Source: Hyphomicrobiaceae bacterium (GTDB lineage: Bacteria > Pseudomonadota > Alphaproteobacteria > Rhizobiales > Ancalomicrobiaceae). Taken from it: a stretch of DNA of 64,000 nucleotides. Below the pieces are notes generated by a model. It ran no database searches. It had not been told where the DNA came from and saw only the letters and a list, made by a program, of their open reading frames with translations. The stretch is taken from contig JAEULV010000048.1 of assembly GCA_016793065.1 (NCBI GenBank), forward strand, positions 38,860-102,859, given 5' to 3'. Positions 37,411 to 46,188 of the stretch are shown here, one piece after another. A program made the translations under genes and the position numbers. Every line of letters begins with the position of its first letter. Within the stretch, counting starts at the first letter, position 1.

Positions 37411-37681
37411 GGCGGCGCTGTTCTCGATCGATTTAGGTCGATGGGTGAATGGCGGAAATCCGGTGATTATCGATAAGGAACCGATGTGGTTATGAATATA
37501 ATGTTGCGCCAGCCATGCGCAGAGCGCGCGGCTTGCGTGCGAGGCAGCTACTGGCGCGGATTGCGGCAATAGCCTAAATTGACGTCATCGCAGACGCTTC
37601 AATGTGTCGCGAATGCCTCGCGCACCGGGATCACACCAGTGTACCGGAACGACCGCGAGAGACAACCGATCGAGGACCATC

Positions 37682-37795
37682 ATGTTTGCCTTCATCCGCC
37701 GCTGGCGGGAACAGTCGCGTTTCGTTTGGGCTCCTTCCGTCGATTTTCGCGACGGACGCGTGGCCGGCGCGCTGATGACCTTCAGCTGGAGGTGA
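37682..37795 (+). CDS. Possible small protein of 37 residues
   Basis: ATG with GAGGA 5 bases upstream, coding for a basic, aromatic-rich peptide (FAFIRRWREQSRFVWAPSV then DFRDGRVAGALMTFSW) and followed 42 bases later by a good terminator. A ribosome site, a short frame and a terminator in a gap of about 570 bases make it a credible small gene. I know no family for it. Confidence 0.45.
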   Translation: MFAFIRRWREQSRFVWAPSVDFRDGRVAGALMTFSWR

Positions 37796-37836
37796 GGTGT
37801 TCGGAGGCGTGACGCTTCCGGCCTTGTCTCATTCTC

Positions 37837-37880
37837 GAAGCCCCCGATCGCGGCACGCGGTCGGGGGCTTCGTCGTTTTC
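37837..37880 (+). terminator. Terminator after the 37-residue ORF
   Basis: CGAAGCCCCCGA (37837-37848) pairs with TCGGGGGCTTCG (37862-37873), with an inner CGCG/CGCG stem; TCGTTTT follows. 12-bp perfect outer stem. Confidence 0.8.
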
Positions 37881-37983
37881 GGAGGCTTTGCGGGCGGGCT
37901 CGTCTCGTCAGTTGGACGAAGGCGCGGCACTGCGGGGAATTTGGCCTTCCGGGCGGGCGCGAATGCGGCTATCCCTCAGGGCC

Positions 37984-38913
37984 ATGTTCCGACTTGCCCA
38001 TCTTTCCGATCCCCATCTCGGCCCGCTGCCCGAACCCAAGGTGCGCGAGCTGATGTCGAAGCGCGTGCTCGGCTATCTGAACTGGCGACTCCATCGCGGC
38101 GGCGCCATGCGGCCGACGGTGCTTGACGACCTGGTGGCGGATGTGCGGGCGCATGCGCCGGACCATGTGGCGGTGACCGGCGATATCGTCAACATCGCGC
38201 TCGATGCCGAGCTGGAGCCGGCGCGGCACTGGCTTTCCTCGCTCGGGCGCGGCGCCGACGTGTCGGTGGTGCCGGGCAATCACGATGCCTATGTGCCGGG
38301 GGCACTGAAGCGGGCGAGCGGGGTCTGGGGGCCGTTCCTGTGGGGCGACGGCGGCGAACACGTGCGGTTCCCGTTCGTGCGGCGGCGCGGCAAGGCGGCG
38401 ATCATCGGCGTTTCGAGCGCCAAGGCGACGGGGCCGTTCATGGCGACGGGGACGCTCGACGCGTCGCAGGCGCTGTTGCTCGGCGAGGCGCTGGAGCATG
38501 CCCGGCACGAGGGGTTGGCGCGGGTGGTGCTGATCCATCATCCGCCGCTCGACGGAGCGACGCCCTGGGCGGGGCGGCTGATCGGGGCGGAGCGGTTCCG
38601 CGACGTGGTGCGCGCGGCCGGCGCCGAGCTGGTGCTGCACGGCCATACCCATATCGGCAGCGTCAACTGGATCGCGGGGGCGGACGCGCCGGTGCCGGTC
38701 GTCGGCGTGCCGTCGGCGTCGTCGCGGCGCAGCGCCGGCTGGAACCTGATCGAGATCGACGGCGAGGCCGGGGCGTGGTCGGTGCGGCTGACCGAGCGCG
38801 GGGTTTCGGCCGGGGCGGGCGGGATGACGACGCTGGGCTCGACGCTGCTGCAGGCACCGGATCAGGCGCGGATCACGGGGCGAGCACTCCGGTCTTCACG
38901 GCGTATGCGATAA
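37984..38913 (+). CDS. Metallophosphoesterase
   Basis: 309 residues from the ATG at 37984. All calcineurin-like metal motifs are present: LAHLSDPHLGPL (DxH), VAVTGDIVNIALD (GD), VVPGNHDAYV (GNHD), LIHHPPLDGA and LHGHTHIGSVN (GHxH). Similar to class III cyclic-nucleotide-type phosphodiesterases and related phosphatases; the substrate is unknown. Its last 41 bases overlap the end of the convergent gene on the minus strand. Confidence 0.92.
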   Translation: MFRLAHLSDPHLGPLPEPKVRELMSKRVLGYLNWRLHRGGAMRPTVLDDLVADVRAHAPDHVAVTGDIVNIALDAELEPARHWLSSLGRGADVSVVPGNHDAYVPGALKRASGVWGPFLWGDGGEHVRFPFVRRRGKAAIIGVSSAKATGPFMATGTLDASQALLLGEALEHARHEGLARVVLIHHPPLDGATPWAGRLIGAERFRDVVRAAGAELVLHGHTHIGSVNWIAGADAPVPVVGVPSASSRRSAGWNLIEIDGEAGAWSVRLTERGVSAGAGGMTTLGSTLLQAPDQARITGRALRSSRRMR

Positions 38914-39754
38914 GCGCGGTGGCGGAAACGGCGGCGCCGAGCACGAACATGAACAATCCGAACCAGAAGGCGTTTTCGCGCCGGGCGGCCGGCGCCTGAA
39001 GCGGCTGGGCCGCCGTCGCGCGTAGCAGCGTCGTCAGGCCGGCGGCCTGGGGATGGGCGGCGTTGGGCGCGACGGTGGCGGGAAGATCCTCGACCGGCGC
39101 GGCGAGGCGGGTCGCCAGATCGGCGACCTCGGCGAGGACGGCATCGCGCGAGCCGGGCTCGGGCGTGTCGGTCGGCGTCGGCGTGGTTGCCACGAGCGAG
39201 GCGGGTGTCGCGGCGGGTGCCTGCGTGCGGGCGCGGGCGCGGGCGCGCATCCAGTCGGCCTCGAGCGCCTGCTCGCGGTCGAGGATGCGCTCGGCGACGT
39301 AGTCGGTGATTGTATTGGCGACGACCAGCACGTCGGCGGATTCGCACAGGGTGTTGCGGCCGAGGCGGGTGTCCTTGACGAAGCGGTAGGTGCGGCGGTC
39401 GCGGCCCATGTGGACGTGGCTGGTGGCGTCGATCCACAGGCGCGGGGTGTCGCCGCCGCCGAGTTCGAAGGTGAACAGTTCGACGCCCTCGGGGATCTCG
39501 GCGCGCATTTCCTCAAGGTTGTCGTTGAGGATCTCCAGGCGGACGCGCTCCGTTTCGCGCAGTTCGGCCAGGACGTCGGACCGCTCGACGGTGCCGAGGC
39601 GAAGGCGGCGCATGGAATCCTGCAGCGACGGCGGATCGATCGTCGGCGGTGCGGCCGGGTCGATCGGCTCCTGGGCAATCGGCGAGGGCGCGGCCGGCGC
39701 GGCGAAGGGACCGGTGGCGTCGGTCTTGGTGGGTTCAAGGCTCTGATCGGACAT
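38873..39754 (-). CDS. Unknown protein with C-terminal membrane anchor
   Basis: 293 residues from the ATG at 39754 (CGGAG upstream). A Pro/Ala-rich N-terminus is followed by a helical stretch (SMRRLRLGTVERSDVLAELR) and a compact domain: GVELFTFELGGGDTPRLWID, HVHMGRDRRTYRFVKDTRLG, then VANTITDYVAERILDREQAL. A Thr/Pro-rich linker leads to one C-terminal membrane helix (FGLFMFVLGAAVSATALIAY). I do not recognise the family. The topology implies a tail-anchored cytosolic protein. Convergent overlap with the phosphoesterase gene. Confidence 0.75.
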   Translation of the reverse strand: MSDQSLEPTKTDATGPFAAPAAPSPIAQEPIDPAAPPTIDPPSLQDSMRRLRLGTVERSDVLAELRETERVRLEILNDNLEEMRAEIPEGVELFTFELGGGDTPRLWIDATSHVHMGRDRRTYRFVKDTRLGRNTLCESADVLVVANTITDYVAERILDREQALEADWMRARARARTQAPAATPASLVATTPTPTDTPEPGSRDAVLAEVADLATRLAAPVEDLPATVAPNAAHPQAAGLTTLLRATAAQPLQAPAARRENAFWFGLFMFVLGAAVSATALIAYAVKTGVLAP

Positions 39755-39840
39755 GCACCACTCCGGAACTCGGGACGCGACCGCGACCGGTTTCGACGCG
39801 CTCGGGTGGCGCGATGGGAAAGACCGGGTTGGGTCTGATA

Positions 39841-39969
39841 TGCCGGAGGCCGAGGGCGCTGACGCGCCCGGCCTCCGAGGGCACGCGAATTTCTCATCCA
39901 CATCGGAGGCATGAGAAATTCGCGTCACGAATACCATCGGTCATTCCAAATGCCCGATGGTATTATGCC
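39841..39969 (-). repeat. Three-hairpin mosaic repeat, copy B (best preserved)
   Basis: 129 bp. Hairpin 1: CGGAGGCCG / CGGCCTCCG with inner GGCGC-TGAC-GCGCC. Hairpin 2: CGCGAATTTCTCAT / ATGAGAAATTCGCG, a perfect 14-bp stem. Hairpin 3: AATACCATCGG / CCGATGGTATT, a perfect 11-bp stem with inner CATT/AATG. Lies between phnF and the unknown membrane-protein gene, 47 bases past the phnF stop. Strand given relative to phnF. Confidence 0.9.
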
Positions 39970-40016
39970 TTAGCAATGCGTTAACCGCAATCGCGCCGGG
40001 GCAAAGCCACTGAAAT

Positions 40017-40739
40017 TCAATCACTTATCGTTAACCGCATCCGGTCGGAGGCCATGCGCGAACGGGTGCGCTGGATCGGCCGGCCGGCGGTGTCGTGATT
40101 GACGCTGTCGACGACCAGCAGCGGCCGGCCGGCGGCGAGGTCGAGGCGCTCGGCGTCGATCGCGTCGGCGATGGCCGCGCCGATGCGGGTCCAGGCGCGA
40201 CGGTAGTCGGGGATGCCGCAGGCGGCGAGGGCGGCGGTGACCGAGCGGGACTTGGCATAGTGCTCGGCGATGCCGGCGCAGCGGTCGGCAGGAAAATGCA
40301 TGTCGACCCAGGAGACCGGCACCGCGTCGACCATGTTGGCGGCGAGGATGCGGACGGTCGGCGCGTTGGGGGCAAGGCCGAGATCGGCGGCGATGGCGTC
40401 GTCGGGGATGACGGTGGAGGCGTGCAGCAGGCGGGCGGCGGGTTCGCGCGCCTGGCCGGCGACGATCTCGGAAAAGCGGGTGCGGGCGCCGATCGGATAG
40501 GCGAGCGGGCTGGCCTCGACATAGGTGCCGGAGCCCTGAACGGCGCGGACGAGGCCGCGTTCGGCCAGCGCCTCGATGGCGCGGCGCAGGGTGTGGCGGT
40601 TGACGCCGAAGCGGGCGGCGAGCTCGGCCTCCACCGGCAGGCGCGAGCCGGCGGCGAACCGGCCGGCGGAAATGTCGGCCTCGATCGCCTCGGCGATCTG
40701 ACGCCAGACCGTCACACCAGTGCCGCGCGAAAGCATCAT
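40017..40739 (-). CDS. phnF: GntR-type repressor of phosphonate genes, PhnF
   Basis: 240 residues from the ATG at 40739 (GAGG 5 bases upstream). The winged helix reads VWRQIAEAIEADISAGRFAA, GSRLPVEAELAARFGVNRHT, LRRAIEALAERGLVRAVQGS and GTYVE; the C-terminal UTRA effector domain follows (PIGARTRFSEIVAGQAREPA, then RPLLVVDSVNHDTAGRPIQR). Divergent from phnG with a palindromic intergenic region, the standard PhnF arrangement. It probably represses the phn operon when phosphate is plentiful. Confidence 0.92.
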   Translation of the reverse strand: MMLSRGTGVTVWRQIAEAIEADISAGRFAAGSRLPVEAELAARFGVNRHTLRRAIEALAERGLVRAVQGSGTYVEASPLAYPIGARTRFSEIVAGQAREPAARLLHASTVIPDDAIAADLGLAPNAPTVRILAANMVDAVPVSWVDMHFPADRCAGIAEHYAKSRSVTAALAACGIPDYRRAWTRIGAAIADAIDAERLDLAAGRPLLVVDSVNHDTAGRPIQRTRSRMASDRMRLTISD

Positions 40740-40844
40740 TGCTGCCTCATCACCTGTGGCGCGATCGAATCGACGGGAAAACCGCGTGGGACCGGCATGC
40801 CGAACGCTCAAGGCTGCATTGCACGAGGCCAAGGCGGTTGTCGA

Positions 40845-40893
40845 GTCGTCATAAAAGTATAATGATCTAGACCTATAGACAAATTATGACGAC
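40845..40893 (+). promoter_or_regulatory. phn promoter region with long inverted repeat
   Basis: GTCGTCATAA (40845-40854) and TTATGACGAC (40884-40893) are perfect 10-base arms around a 29-base AT-rich core. The core contains TATAAT (40858-40863), a perfect -10 element, and TCTAGACCTATAGA, with two TAGAC motifs. This is the likely PhnF operator. The right arm covers an ATG at 40886, which argues for the later phnG start. Confidence 0.6.
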
Positions 40894-40909
40894 AACGGAG
40901 ACGGCCTCG

Positions 40910-41389
40910 ATGGGCGAGACGATCGGGTTTCCCGAAGGCGGCGACGCGGATACGGCGAAGCGGCAGGCGATGATGGCGCTGGCGGCGCGGGCCTCGCTCG
41001 ACGAACTGTCGCCGGCGCTGGCGCTGATCGACGACATCGGCGCGGTGCGCGACGTGCGACGGCCGGAAATCGGGCTGGTGATGGTGCGCGGCCGCGCCGG
41101 CGGTGGTGGCGCGGCGTTCAATCTGGGCGAGGCGACGGTGGCGCGGGCGGCGGTGTCGTTGCCGAGCGGCGAGACCGGCTTTGGCTATGTGCTCGGCCGC
41201 GACCGGGCGAAAGCGCGGCTAATGGCGATCGTCGATGCGCTTTGGCAGCGCCGGGCGACCCGGGCGGCGATCGAGACGGATATCCTGGGACCGGTCGGGG
41301 CGCGGCTCGCGGCCGAGCAGGCGACGACCCGGGCGCGGGTGGCGGCGACCAAGGTGGACTTCTTCACCATGGTGCGGGGGGACAACTGA
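40910..41389 (+). CDS. phnG: C-P lyase subunit PhnG
   Basis: 159 residues from the ATG at 40910, which has GGAG 9 bases upstream; the ATG at 40886 (167 residues) lies inside the inverted repeat. Typical PhnG segments are RRPEIGLVMVRGRAGGGGAA, FNLGEATVARAAVSLPSGET and GFGYVLGRDRAKARL. PhnG is part of the PhnGHIJ core complex that attaches phosphonate to ribose triphosphate and cleaves the C-P bond. The stop overlaps the phnH start (TGATG). Confidence 0.93.
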   Translation: MGETIGFPEGGDADTAKRQAMMALAARASLDELSPALALIDDIGAVRDVRRPEIGLVMVRGRAGGGGAAFNLGEATVARAAVSLPSGETGFGYVLGRDRAKARLMAIVDALWQRRATRAAIETDILGPVGARLAAEQATTRARVAATKVDFFTMVRGDN

Positions 41390-41991
41390 TGCCGACGGCT
41401 TTGCAACGCGGGTTCGACAACCCGGTCTTCGACGGGCAGGCGGTGTTCAAGGCGGCGATGTGGGCGCTGTCGCGGCCGGGGCTTTCGCGGCCGGTGCGCG
41501 GCGCGGAGGCAGCGCCGGCGCCGCTGACGCCGGTGCTTGGCGCGCTGGCGCTGACACTGGCGGATTTCGAAACCAGCGTCTGGCTTGACGCGGCGCTGGC
41601 CGCGGCGCCGGCGGTCGAGCGCTGGCTGAAGTTCCACACCGGCACGAAGCTGGCGGCGGCGCCGGCGGAAGCCGGGTTCGCGCTGATCGCCGATGGCGCG
41701 GCGATGCCCGAGCTGGCGGCATTCGGGCTGGGGACGCAGGCCTATCCCGACCAGTCGACGACATTGCTGATCGCGGTGGCCGGCTTCGGCGCCGGGACGG
41801 CATTGCGGTTCGAGGGGCCGGGCGTCGATGGGGCGCTGGAGCTGCGGATCGCGGGATTGCCGGCGGCGGTGCTGGCCGGCTGGGCCGACAACAAGGCGGC
41901 GTTTCCGCGCGGGGTCGACGTGATCCTGGCGGGGCCGGACAGCGTCATCGGCTTGCCGAGGACCGTGTCGATCACCGTGCTGGAGGATTGA
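41389..41991 (+). CDS. phnH: C-P lyase subunit PhnH
   Basis: 200 residues. Opens with GFDNPVFDGQAVFKAAMWAL, the PhnH hallmark, and holds GTDAYPDQSTT-like AYPDQSTTLLIAVAGF and PRGVDVILAGPDSVIGLPRT. Structural partner in the PhnGHIJ complex. Starts in the phnG stop by one base and is followed by phnI after 4 bases. Confidence 0.94.
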   Translation: MPTALQRGFDNPVFDGQAVFKAAMWALSRPGLSRPVRGAEAAPAPLTPVLGALALTLADFETSVWLDAALAAAPAVERWLKFHTGTKLAAAPAEAGFALIADGAAMPELAAFGLGTQAYPDQSTTLLIAVAGFGAGTALRFEGPGVDGALELRIAGLPAAVLAGWADNKAAFPRGVDVILAGPDSVIGLPRTVSITVLED

Positions 41992-41995
41992 GCCG

Positions 41996-43111
41996 ATGTA
42001 TGTTGCGGTAAAGGGTGGCGAGAAGGCCATCGCGGCGGCCCACCGGCTGTTGGCGCACGAGCGGCGCGGCGACCTCGGCGTCGCCGAGCTGGCGCCGGAG
42101 CAGGTGCGCGAGCAGTTGTCGCTCGGCTGCGACCGGGTGATGAACGAGGGTTCGCTCTATGACCGGGATCTGGCGGCGCTGGCGATCAAGCAGTCGCGCG
42201 GCGACCTGATCGAGGCGGCCTTCCTGGTGCGGGCGTTTCGCACGACGCTGCCGAGATTCGGCTATTCGCTGCCGATCGACACCGCCGCCATGGAAATCCG
42301 GCGGCGGATTTCGGCGACGTTCAAGGACCTGCCCGGCGGGCAGGTGCTGGGGCCGACCTTCGACTATACCCATCGGCTGATCGACTTCGCGCTGGCCGCC
42401 GGGGTCGAACTGGCGGTGCCGACGGAAGCCGAGGTCGCGGCGGATGCCGGCGTGGCGCCGCGGGTGACCGACCTGTTGGCCCATGACGATCTGGTCGAGC
42501 CGGACGGCGAGGGCGACCTCGACGCGGCGCCCGGCGACATCACCCGCGATCCGATCCGCTTTCCGGTCGGACGCGACATCCGGCTGCAATCGCTGGCGCG
42601 CGGCGACGAGGGCTACCTGCTGGCGCTCGGCTATTCGACGCAGCGCGGCTATGGCAGCTCGCATCCGTTCGCCGGCGAGATCCGGCTTGGCGAGGTCGAG
42701 GTGGAGTTCGTGCCGGAGGAACTGGGGTTCGCGGTATCGCTCGGCGACATCACCGTGACCGAGTGCCAGATGATCAACAAGTTCGCCGGCTCGGCCAAGG
42801 TGCCGCCCCGGTTCACCCGTGGCTACGGCCTCGGCTTCGGCCATGTAGAGCGCAAGGCGATGGCGATGGCGCTGGTCGACCGGGCGCTCCGGGCGAGCGA
42901 TCTGGGCGAGGAGATCGTCGCGCCGGCGCAGGACGAGGAATTCGTGCTGATGCATGCCGACAACATCCAGGCGACCGGCTTCGTCGAGCATCTGAAACTG
43001 CCGCATTACGTCGACTTCCAGGCCGAACTCGGGCTGGTGCGGCAGATGCGGGCCGAGTTCGAGCAGACCCGCGCCGCGATCGCGGCCGATCTGAAGGAGG
43101 CCGCCGAATGA
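41996..43111 (+). CDS. phnI: C-P lyase subunit PhnI
   Basis: 371 residues. YVAVKGGEKAIAAAHRLLAH and LSLGCDRVMNEGSLYDRDLA are typical; the rest shows the conserved GYLLALGYSTQRGYGSSHPF. With PhnG, PhnH and PhnL it makes the 5-triphospho-ribosyl phosphonate; PhnI alone has nucleosidase activity. The GGAGG ribosome site is in the end of phnH, and the stop overlaps the phnJ ATG. Confidence 0.96.
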   Translation: MYVAVKGGEKAIAAAHRLLAHERRGDLGVAELAPEQVREQLSLGCDRVMNEGSLYDRDLAALAIKQSRGDLIEAAFLVRAFRTTLPRFGYSLPIDTAAMEIRRRISATFKDLPGGQVLGPTFDYTHRLIDFALAAGVELAVPTEAEVAADAGVAPRVTDLLAHDDLVEPDGEGDLDAAPGDITRDPIRFPVGRDIRLQSLARGDEGYLLALGYSTQRGYGSSHPFAGEIRLGEVEVEFVPEELGFAVSLGDITVTECQMINKFAGSAKVPPRFTRGYGLGFGHVERKAMAMALVDRALRASDLGEEIVAPAQDEEFVLMHADNIQATGFVEHLKLPHYVDFQAELGLVRQMRAEFEQTRAAIAADLKEAAE

Positions 43112-44046
43112 CCTTGGAACCGATGCGGGCGGCGGCCTCGGCCGTGCTGGAAGGCGGACCGGGCGAGGGCGAATACAACTTCGCCTATCTCGACGAACAG
43201 ACCAAGCGGATGATCCGGCGGGCGATCCTGAAGGCGATCGCCATTCCGGGCTATCAGGTGCCGTTCGCCAGTCGCGACATGCCGATGCCGTATGGCTGGG
43301 GCACCGGCGGCATCCAGGTGACGGCGGCGATCCTCGGGCCGGACGACCGGCTGAAGGTGATCGACCAGGGGGCGGACGACACCACCAACGCGGTGTCGAT
43401 CCGGGCGTTCTTCGCCCGCACCGCCGGGGTGGAGACGACGACGCGGACGCATGAGGCGAGCGTCATCCAGACCCGGCATCGCATCCCGGAACTGGCGCTT
43501 GGCGCCGATCAGGTGCTGGTCTATCAGGTGCCGATCCCGGAACCGCTGCGGTTCCTCGAGCCGCGCGAGACCGAGACGCGGGTGATGCATGCGCTGGCCG
43601 ACTATGGGCTGATGCATGTCAAGCTCTACGAGGACATCGCCACCCATGGCCATATCGCCAAGACCTACGACTATCCGGTCAAGGTCGAGGGACGCTATGT
43701 GATGGACCCGTCGCCGACGCCGAAGTTCGACAATCCGAAGATGGACAATTGCGCCGGGCTGCAGCTTTTCGGCGCCGGGCGCGAGAAGCGGATCTACGCC
43801 ATTCCGCCGTTCACCTCGGTCAAGTCGCTGGATTTCGAGGACTATCCGTTCGAGCCGAACAAGTTCGACGCGCCGTGCGCGCTGTGCGGGGCGACCGACA
43901 CCTATCTCGACGAGGTGATCACCGACGATCGGGGCGGGCGGATGTTCGTCTGTTCCGACACCGATCATTGCGAGGACCGGCAGGCGAGCGGCCATCGCGG
44001 CCATCTGCATGTGGACGGGCCGGCCGCGCGGGGGACTGTGGCATGA
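43108..44046 (+). CDS. phnJ: C-P lyase PhnJ
   Basis: 312 residues from the ATG at 43108. The radical-SAM cysteines are in place: Cys257, Cys260, Cys282 and Cys288 (C-x2-C-x21-C-x5-C, from CALCGATD to FVCSDTDHC), the spacing known for PhnJ. YNFAYLDEQTKRMIRRAILK opens the enzyme. It cleaves the C-P bond of ribosyl methylphosphonate phosphate, freeing methane or another hydrocarbon. ATGA overlaps join it to phnI and phnK. Confidence 0.97.
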   Translation: MTLEPMRAAASAVLEGGPGEGEYNFAYLDEQTKRMIRRAILKAIAIPGYQVPFASRDMPMPYGWGTGGIQVTAAILGPDDRLKVIDQGADDTTNAVSIRAFFARTAGVETTTRTHEASVIQTRHRIPELALGADQVLVYQVPIPEPLRFLEPRETETRVMHALADYGLMHVKLYEDIATHGHIAKTYDYPVKVEGRYVMDPSPTPKFDNPKMDNCAGLQLFGAGREKRIYAIPPFTSVKSLDFEDYPFEPNKFDAPCALCGATDTYLDEVITDDRGGRMFVCSDTDHCEDRQASGHRGHLHVDGPAARGTVA

Positions 44047-44819
44047 GCGATCAACCGCTTCTGGTGGCCGAGGATCTGGCCAAGTATTTCGGCGCGCGGG
44101 TGGGTTGCCGCGAGGTCGGGTTCGAGCTCTACGAGGGCGAGGTCCTGGCGGTCGTCGGCGAGAGCGGCTCGGGCAAGTCGACCTTGCTGCGGCTCCTGTC
44201 GGGGCAGAGCGAGCCGACACGCGGCCGGGTGATGTACCGGATGCGCGACGGGGTGACCCGCGACATCGTCAGCTTGAGCGAGGCGGAGCGGCGCTTCCTG
44301 TTCCGCACAGACTGGGGCTTCGTCCACCAGGACGCGGCGGCGGGCTTGCGGATGGGCGTTTCGGCCGGCGGCAATGTCGGCGAGCGGCTGATGGCGGTCG
44401 GCTGGCGGCACTATGGCAAGATCCGCTCGGAAGCCGAGACCTGGCTGGAGCGGGTCGAGATCGATCCGGCCCGGATCGACGAGGCGCCGAAGGTGTTTTC
44501 CGGCGGCATGCGGCAGCGGCTGCAGATCGCGCGCAATCTCGTCACCTCGCCGCGGCTGATGTTCATGGACGAGCCGACGGGCGGGCTCGACGTGTCGGTG
44601 CAGGCGCGACTGCTCGACCTGTTGCGGCGACTGGTCGCCGACATGGGGCTTGCCGTCGTGGTGGTCACCCACGACCTTGCCGTCGCACGGCTGTTGTCGC
44701 ACCGCATCATGGTGATGAAGGAAGGCCGGGTGATCGAAACCGGGCTGACCGACCAGGTGCTCGACGACCCGCGCGAACCCTATACCCAGCTTCTCGTGTC
44801 CTCGATCCTGCAGGTGTGA
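44043..44819 (+). CDS. phnK: C-P lyase ABC-type ATPase PhnK
   Basis: 258 residues. Walker A GESGSGKST, Q-loop region FVHQDAA, signature FSGGMRQRLQIARN and Walker B LMFMDEPTGGLD are all complete, followed by VVVVTHDLAVARLLSHRIMV. PhnK binds the PhnGHIJ core rather than a permease. It begins in the phnJ stop and phnL follows after 2 bases. Confidence 0.95.
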   Translation: MSDQPLLVAEDLAKYFGARVGCREVGFELYEGEVLAVVGESGSGKSTLLRLLSGQSEPTRGRVMYRMRDGVTRDIVSLSEAERRFLFRTDWGFVHQDAAAGLRMGVSAGGNVGERLMAVGWRHYGKIRSEAETWLERVEIDPARIDEAPKVFSGGMRQRLQIARNLVTSPRLMFMDEPTGGLDVSVQARLLDLLRRLVADMGLAVVVVTHDLAVARLLSHRIMVMKEGRVIETGLTDQVLDDPREPYTQLLVSSILQV

Positions 44820-44821
44820 CG

Positions 44822-45544
44822 ATGACGACCGAACAGACGGCAATCCTGCGGCTTCGCGACGTCGCCAAGGGCTTCGTCATCCACCTTCAGGGCGGGCTTG
44901 CCATCCCGGTGGTGGCGAACGTGTCCTTCGAGGTCCGCGCCGGCGAATGCGTGGTGCTGGGCGGCCCCTCGGGCATCGGCAAATCGTCGATCCTGAAGAT
45001 GGTCTACGGCAATTACCGCATCGATCGCGGCGAGGCGCTGGTCGCCGATGGCGGCGAGGTGGTGGATATCGCCAGCGCCATGCCGCGCCGGCTGATCGGC
45101 CTCAGGCGGACGACGATCGGCTATGTCAGCCAGTTCCTGCGGGCGATCCCGCGAGTATCGGCGCGCGATATCGTCGCCGAGCCGGCGATGGCGCAGGGCA
45201 TGGGCGAGGTCGAGGCGCGGGCGAAGGCGGGCGAATTGCTGGCGCGGCTCAATCTGCCGGAGCGGCTGTGGAGCCTGCCGCCGGCGACGTTCTCGGGCGG
45301 CGAGCAGCAGCGCGTCAACATCGCGCGCGGCTTCATCGCCGAGCATCCGCTGTTGCTGCTCGACGAGCCGACGGCGTCGCTCGACGCGGTCAACCGGGCG
45401 GTGGTGGTCGGGCTGATCGCCGACAAGAAGGCGGCGGGCACGGCGATCCTCGGCATCTTCCATGACGAGGACGTGCGCGAGCGCGTGGCCGACCGGATTG
45501 TCGACGTCAGCGGCTTCGCCGCCCATGGCGAGGCGGCGGCATGA
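44822..45544 (+). CDS. phnL: C-P lyase ABC-type ATPase PhnL
   Basis: 240 residues. Walker A is [10 protein letters not shown], signature [14 protein letters not shown], Walker [33 protein letters not shown] is PhnL-like. Needed with PhnGHI for the first step of the pathway. Coupled to the acetyltransferase gene by ATGA. Confidence 0.95.
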   Translation: MTTEQTAILRLRDVAKGFVIHLQGGLAIPVVANVSFEVRAGECVVLGGPSGIGKSSILKMVYGNYRIDRGEALVADGGEVVDIASAMPRRLIGLRRTTIGYVSQFLRAIPRVSARDIVAEPAMAQGMGEVEARAKAGELLARLNLPERLWSLPPATFSGGEQQRVNIARGFIAEHPLLLLDEPTASLDAVNRAVVVGLIADKKAAGTAILGIFHDEDVRERVADRIVDVSGFAAHGEAAA

Positions 45545-46188
45545 GCGGACAGGGTGCGATCGTGGCGGCGATGCCGAAGATCACCCGGGCGGCGATGGTC
45601 GACCCGAGCGCGTCGCTGCGCGAGGTGGTGCTCGGCGACTATGTGGAGATCCACAAGGGCGCCCAGCTCGAATATGCCACGATCGGCGACTACAGCTATC
45701 TGCAGGAATACACGTTCGTTTCCGACACGACGATCGGCCGGTTCACGGCGGTGGCGGCGATGGTGCGGATCAACGCGCCGAACCATCCCTACGACCGGCC
45801 GACGCAGCACCGGTTCACCTATGTGCCGGAATACTACTGGCCGGGGCAGGTGCGCGACCATGGCTTCTTCGCCGAGCGGCGGGCGGCGCGCTGCACGATC
45901 GGGCGGGATGTCTGGATCGGGCACGGCGCCACCATCCTGCCGGGCGTCAGCGTCGGCGACGGCGCGGTGATCGCCGCCGGGGCGGTGGTGACCAAGGATG
46001 TCGCGCCCTATGTCATCGTCGCCGGGGTGCCGGCAAAGCCGATCAAGCGGCGTTGCCCCGAGGCCGTCGCCGACCGCATGATCGCGCTCGGCTGGTGGGA
46101 CTGGTCGCACGAGCGGATCGCCGCCTGCGTCGACGACTTCCGCGATCTGTCGTTTGAAGCATTTCTGGAAAAACACGAGGCCTCATGA
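45541..46188 (+). CDS. Hexapeptide-repeat acetyltransferase of the phn operon
   Basis: 215 residues. Left-handed beta-helix repeats are visible ([60 protein letters not shown]). [20 protein letters not shown] is typical of the phosphonate-operon subfamily of xenobiotic acyltransferases. It probably acetylates an aminophosphonate, as PhnO does with a different fold. Coupled on both sides (ATGA overlaps) to phnL and phnM. Confidence 0.88.
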   Translation: MSGQGAIVAAMPKITRAAMVDPSASLREVVLGDYVEIHKGAQLEYATIGDYSYLQEYTFVSDTTIGRFTAVAAMVRINAPNHPYDRPTQHRFTYVPEYYWPGQVRDHGFFAERRAARCTIGRDVWIGHGATILPGVSVGDGAVIAAGAVVTKDVAPYVIVAGVPAKPIKRRCPEAVADRMIALGWWDWSHERIAACVDDFRDLSFEAFLEKHEAS

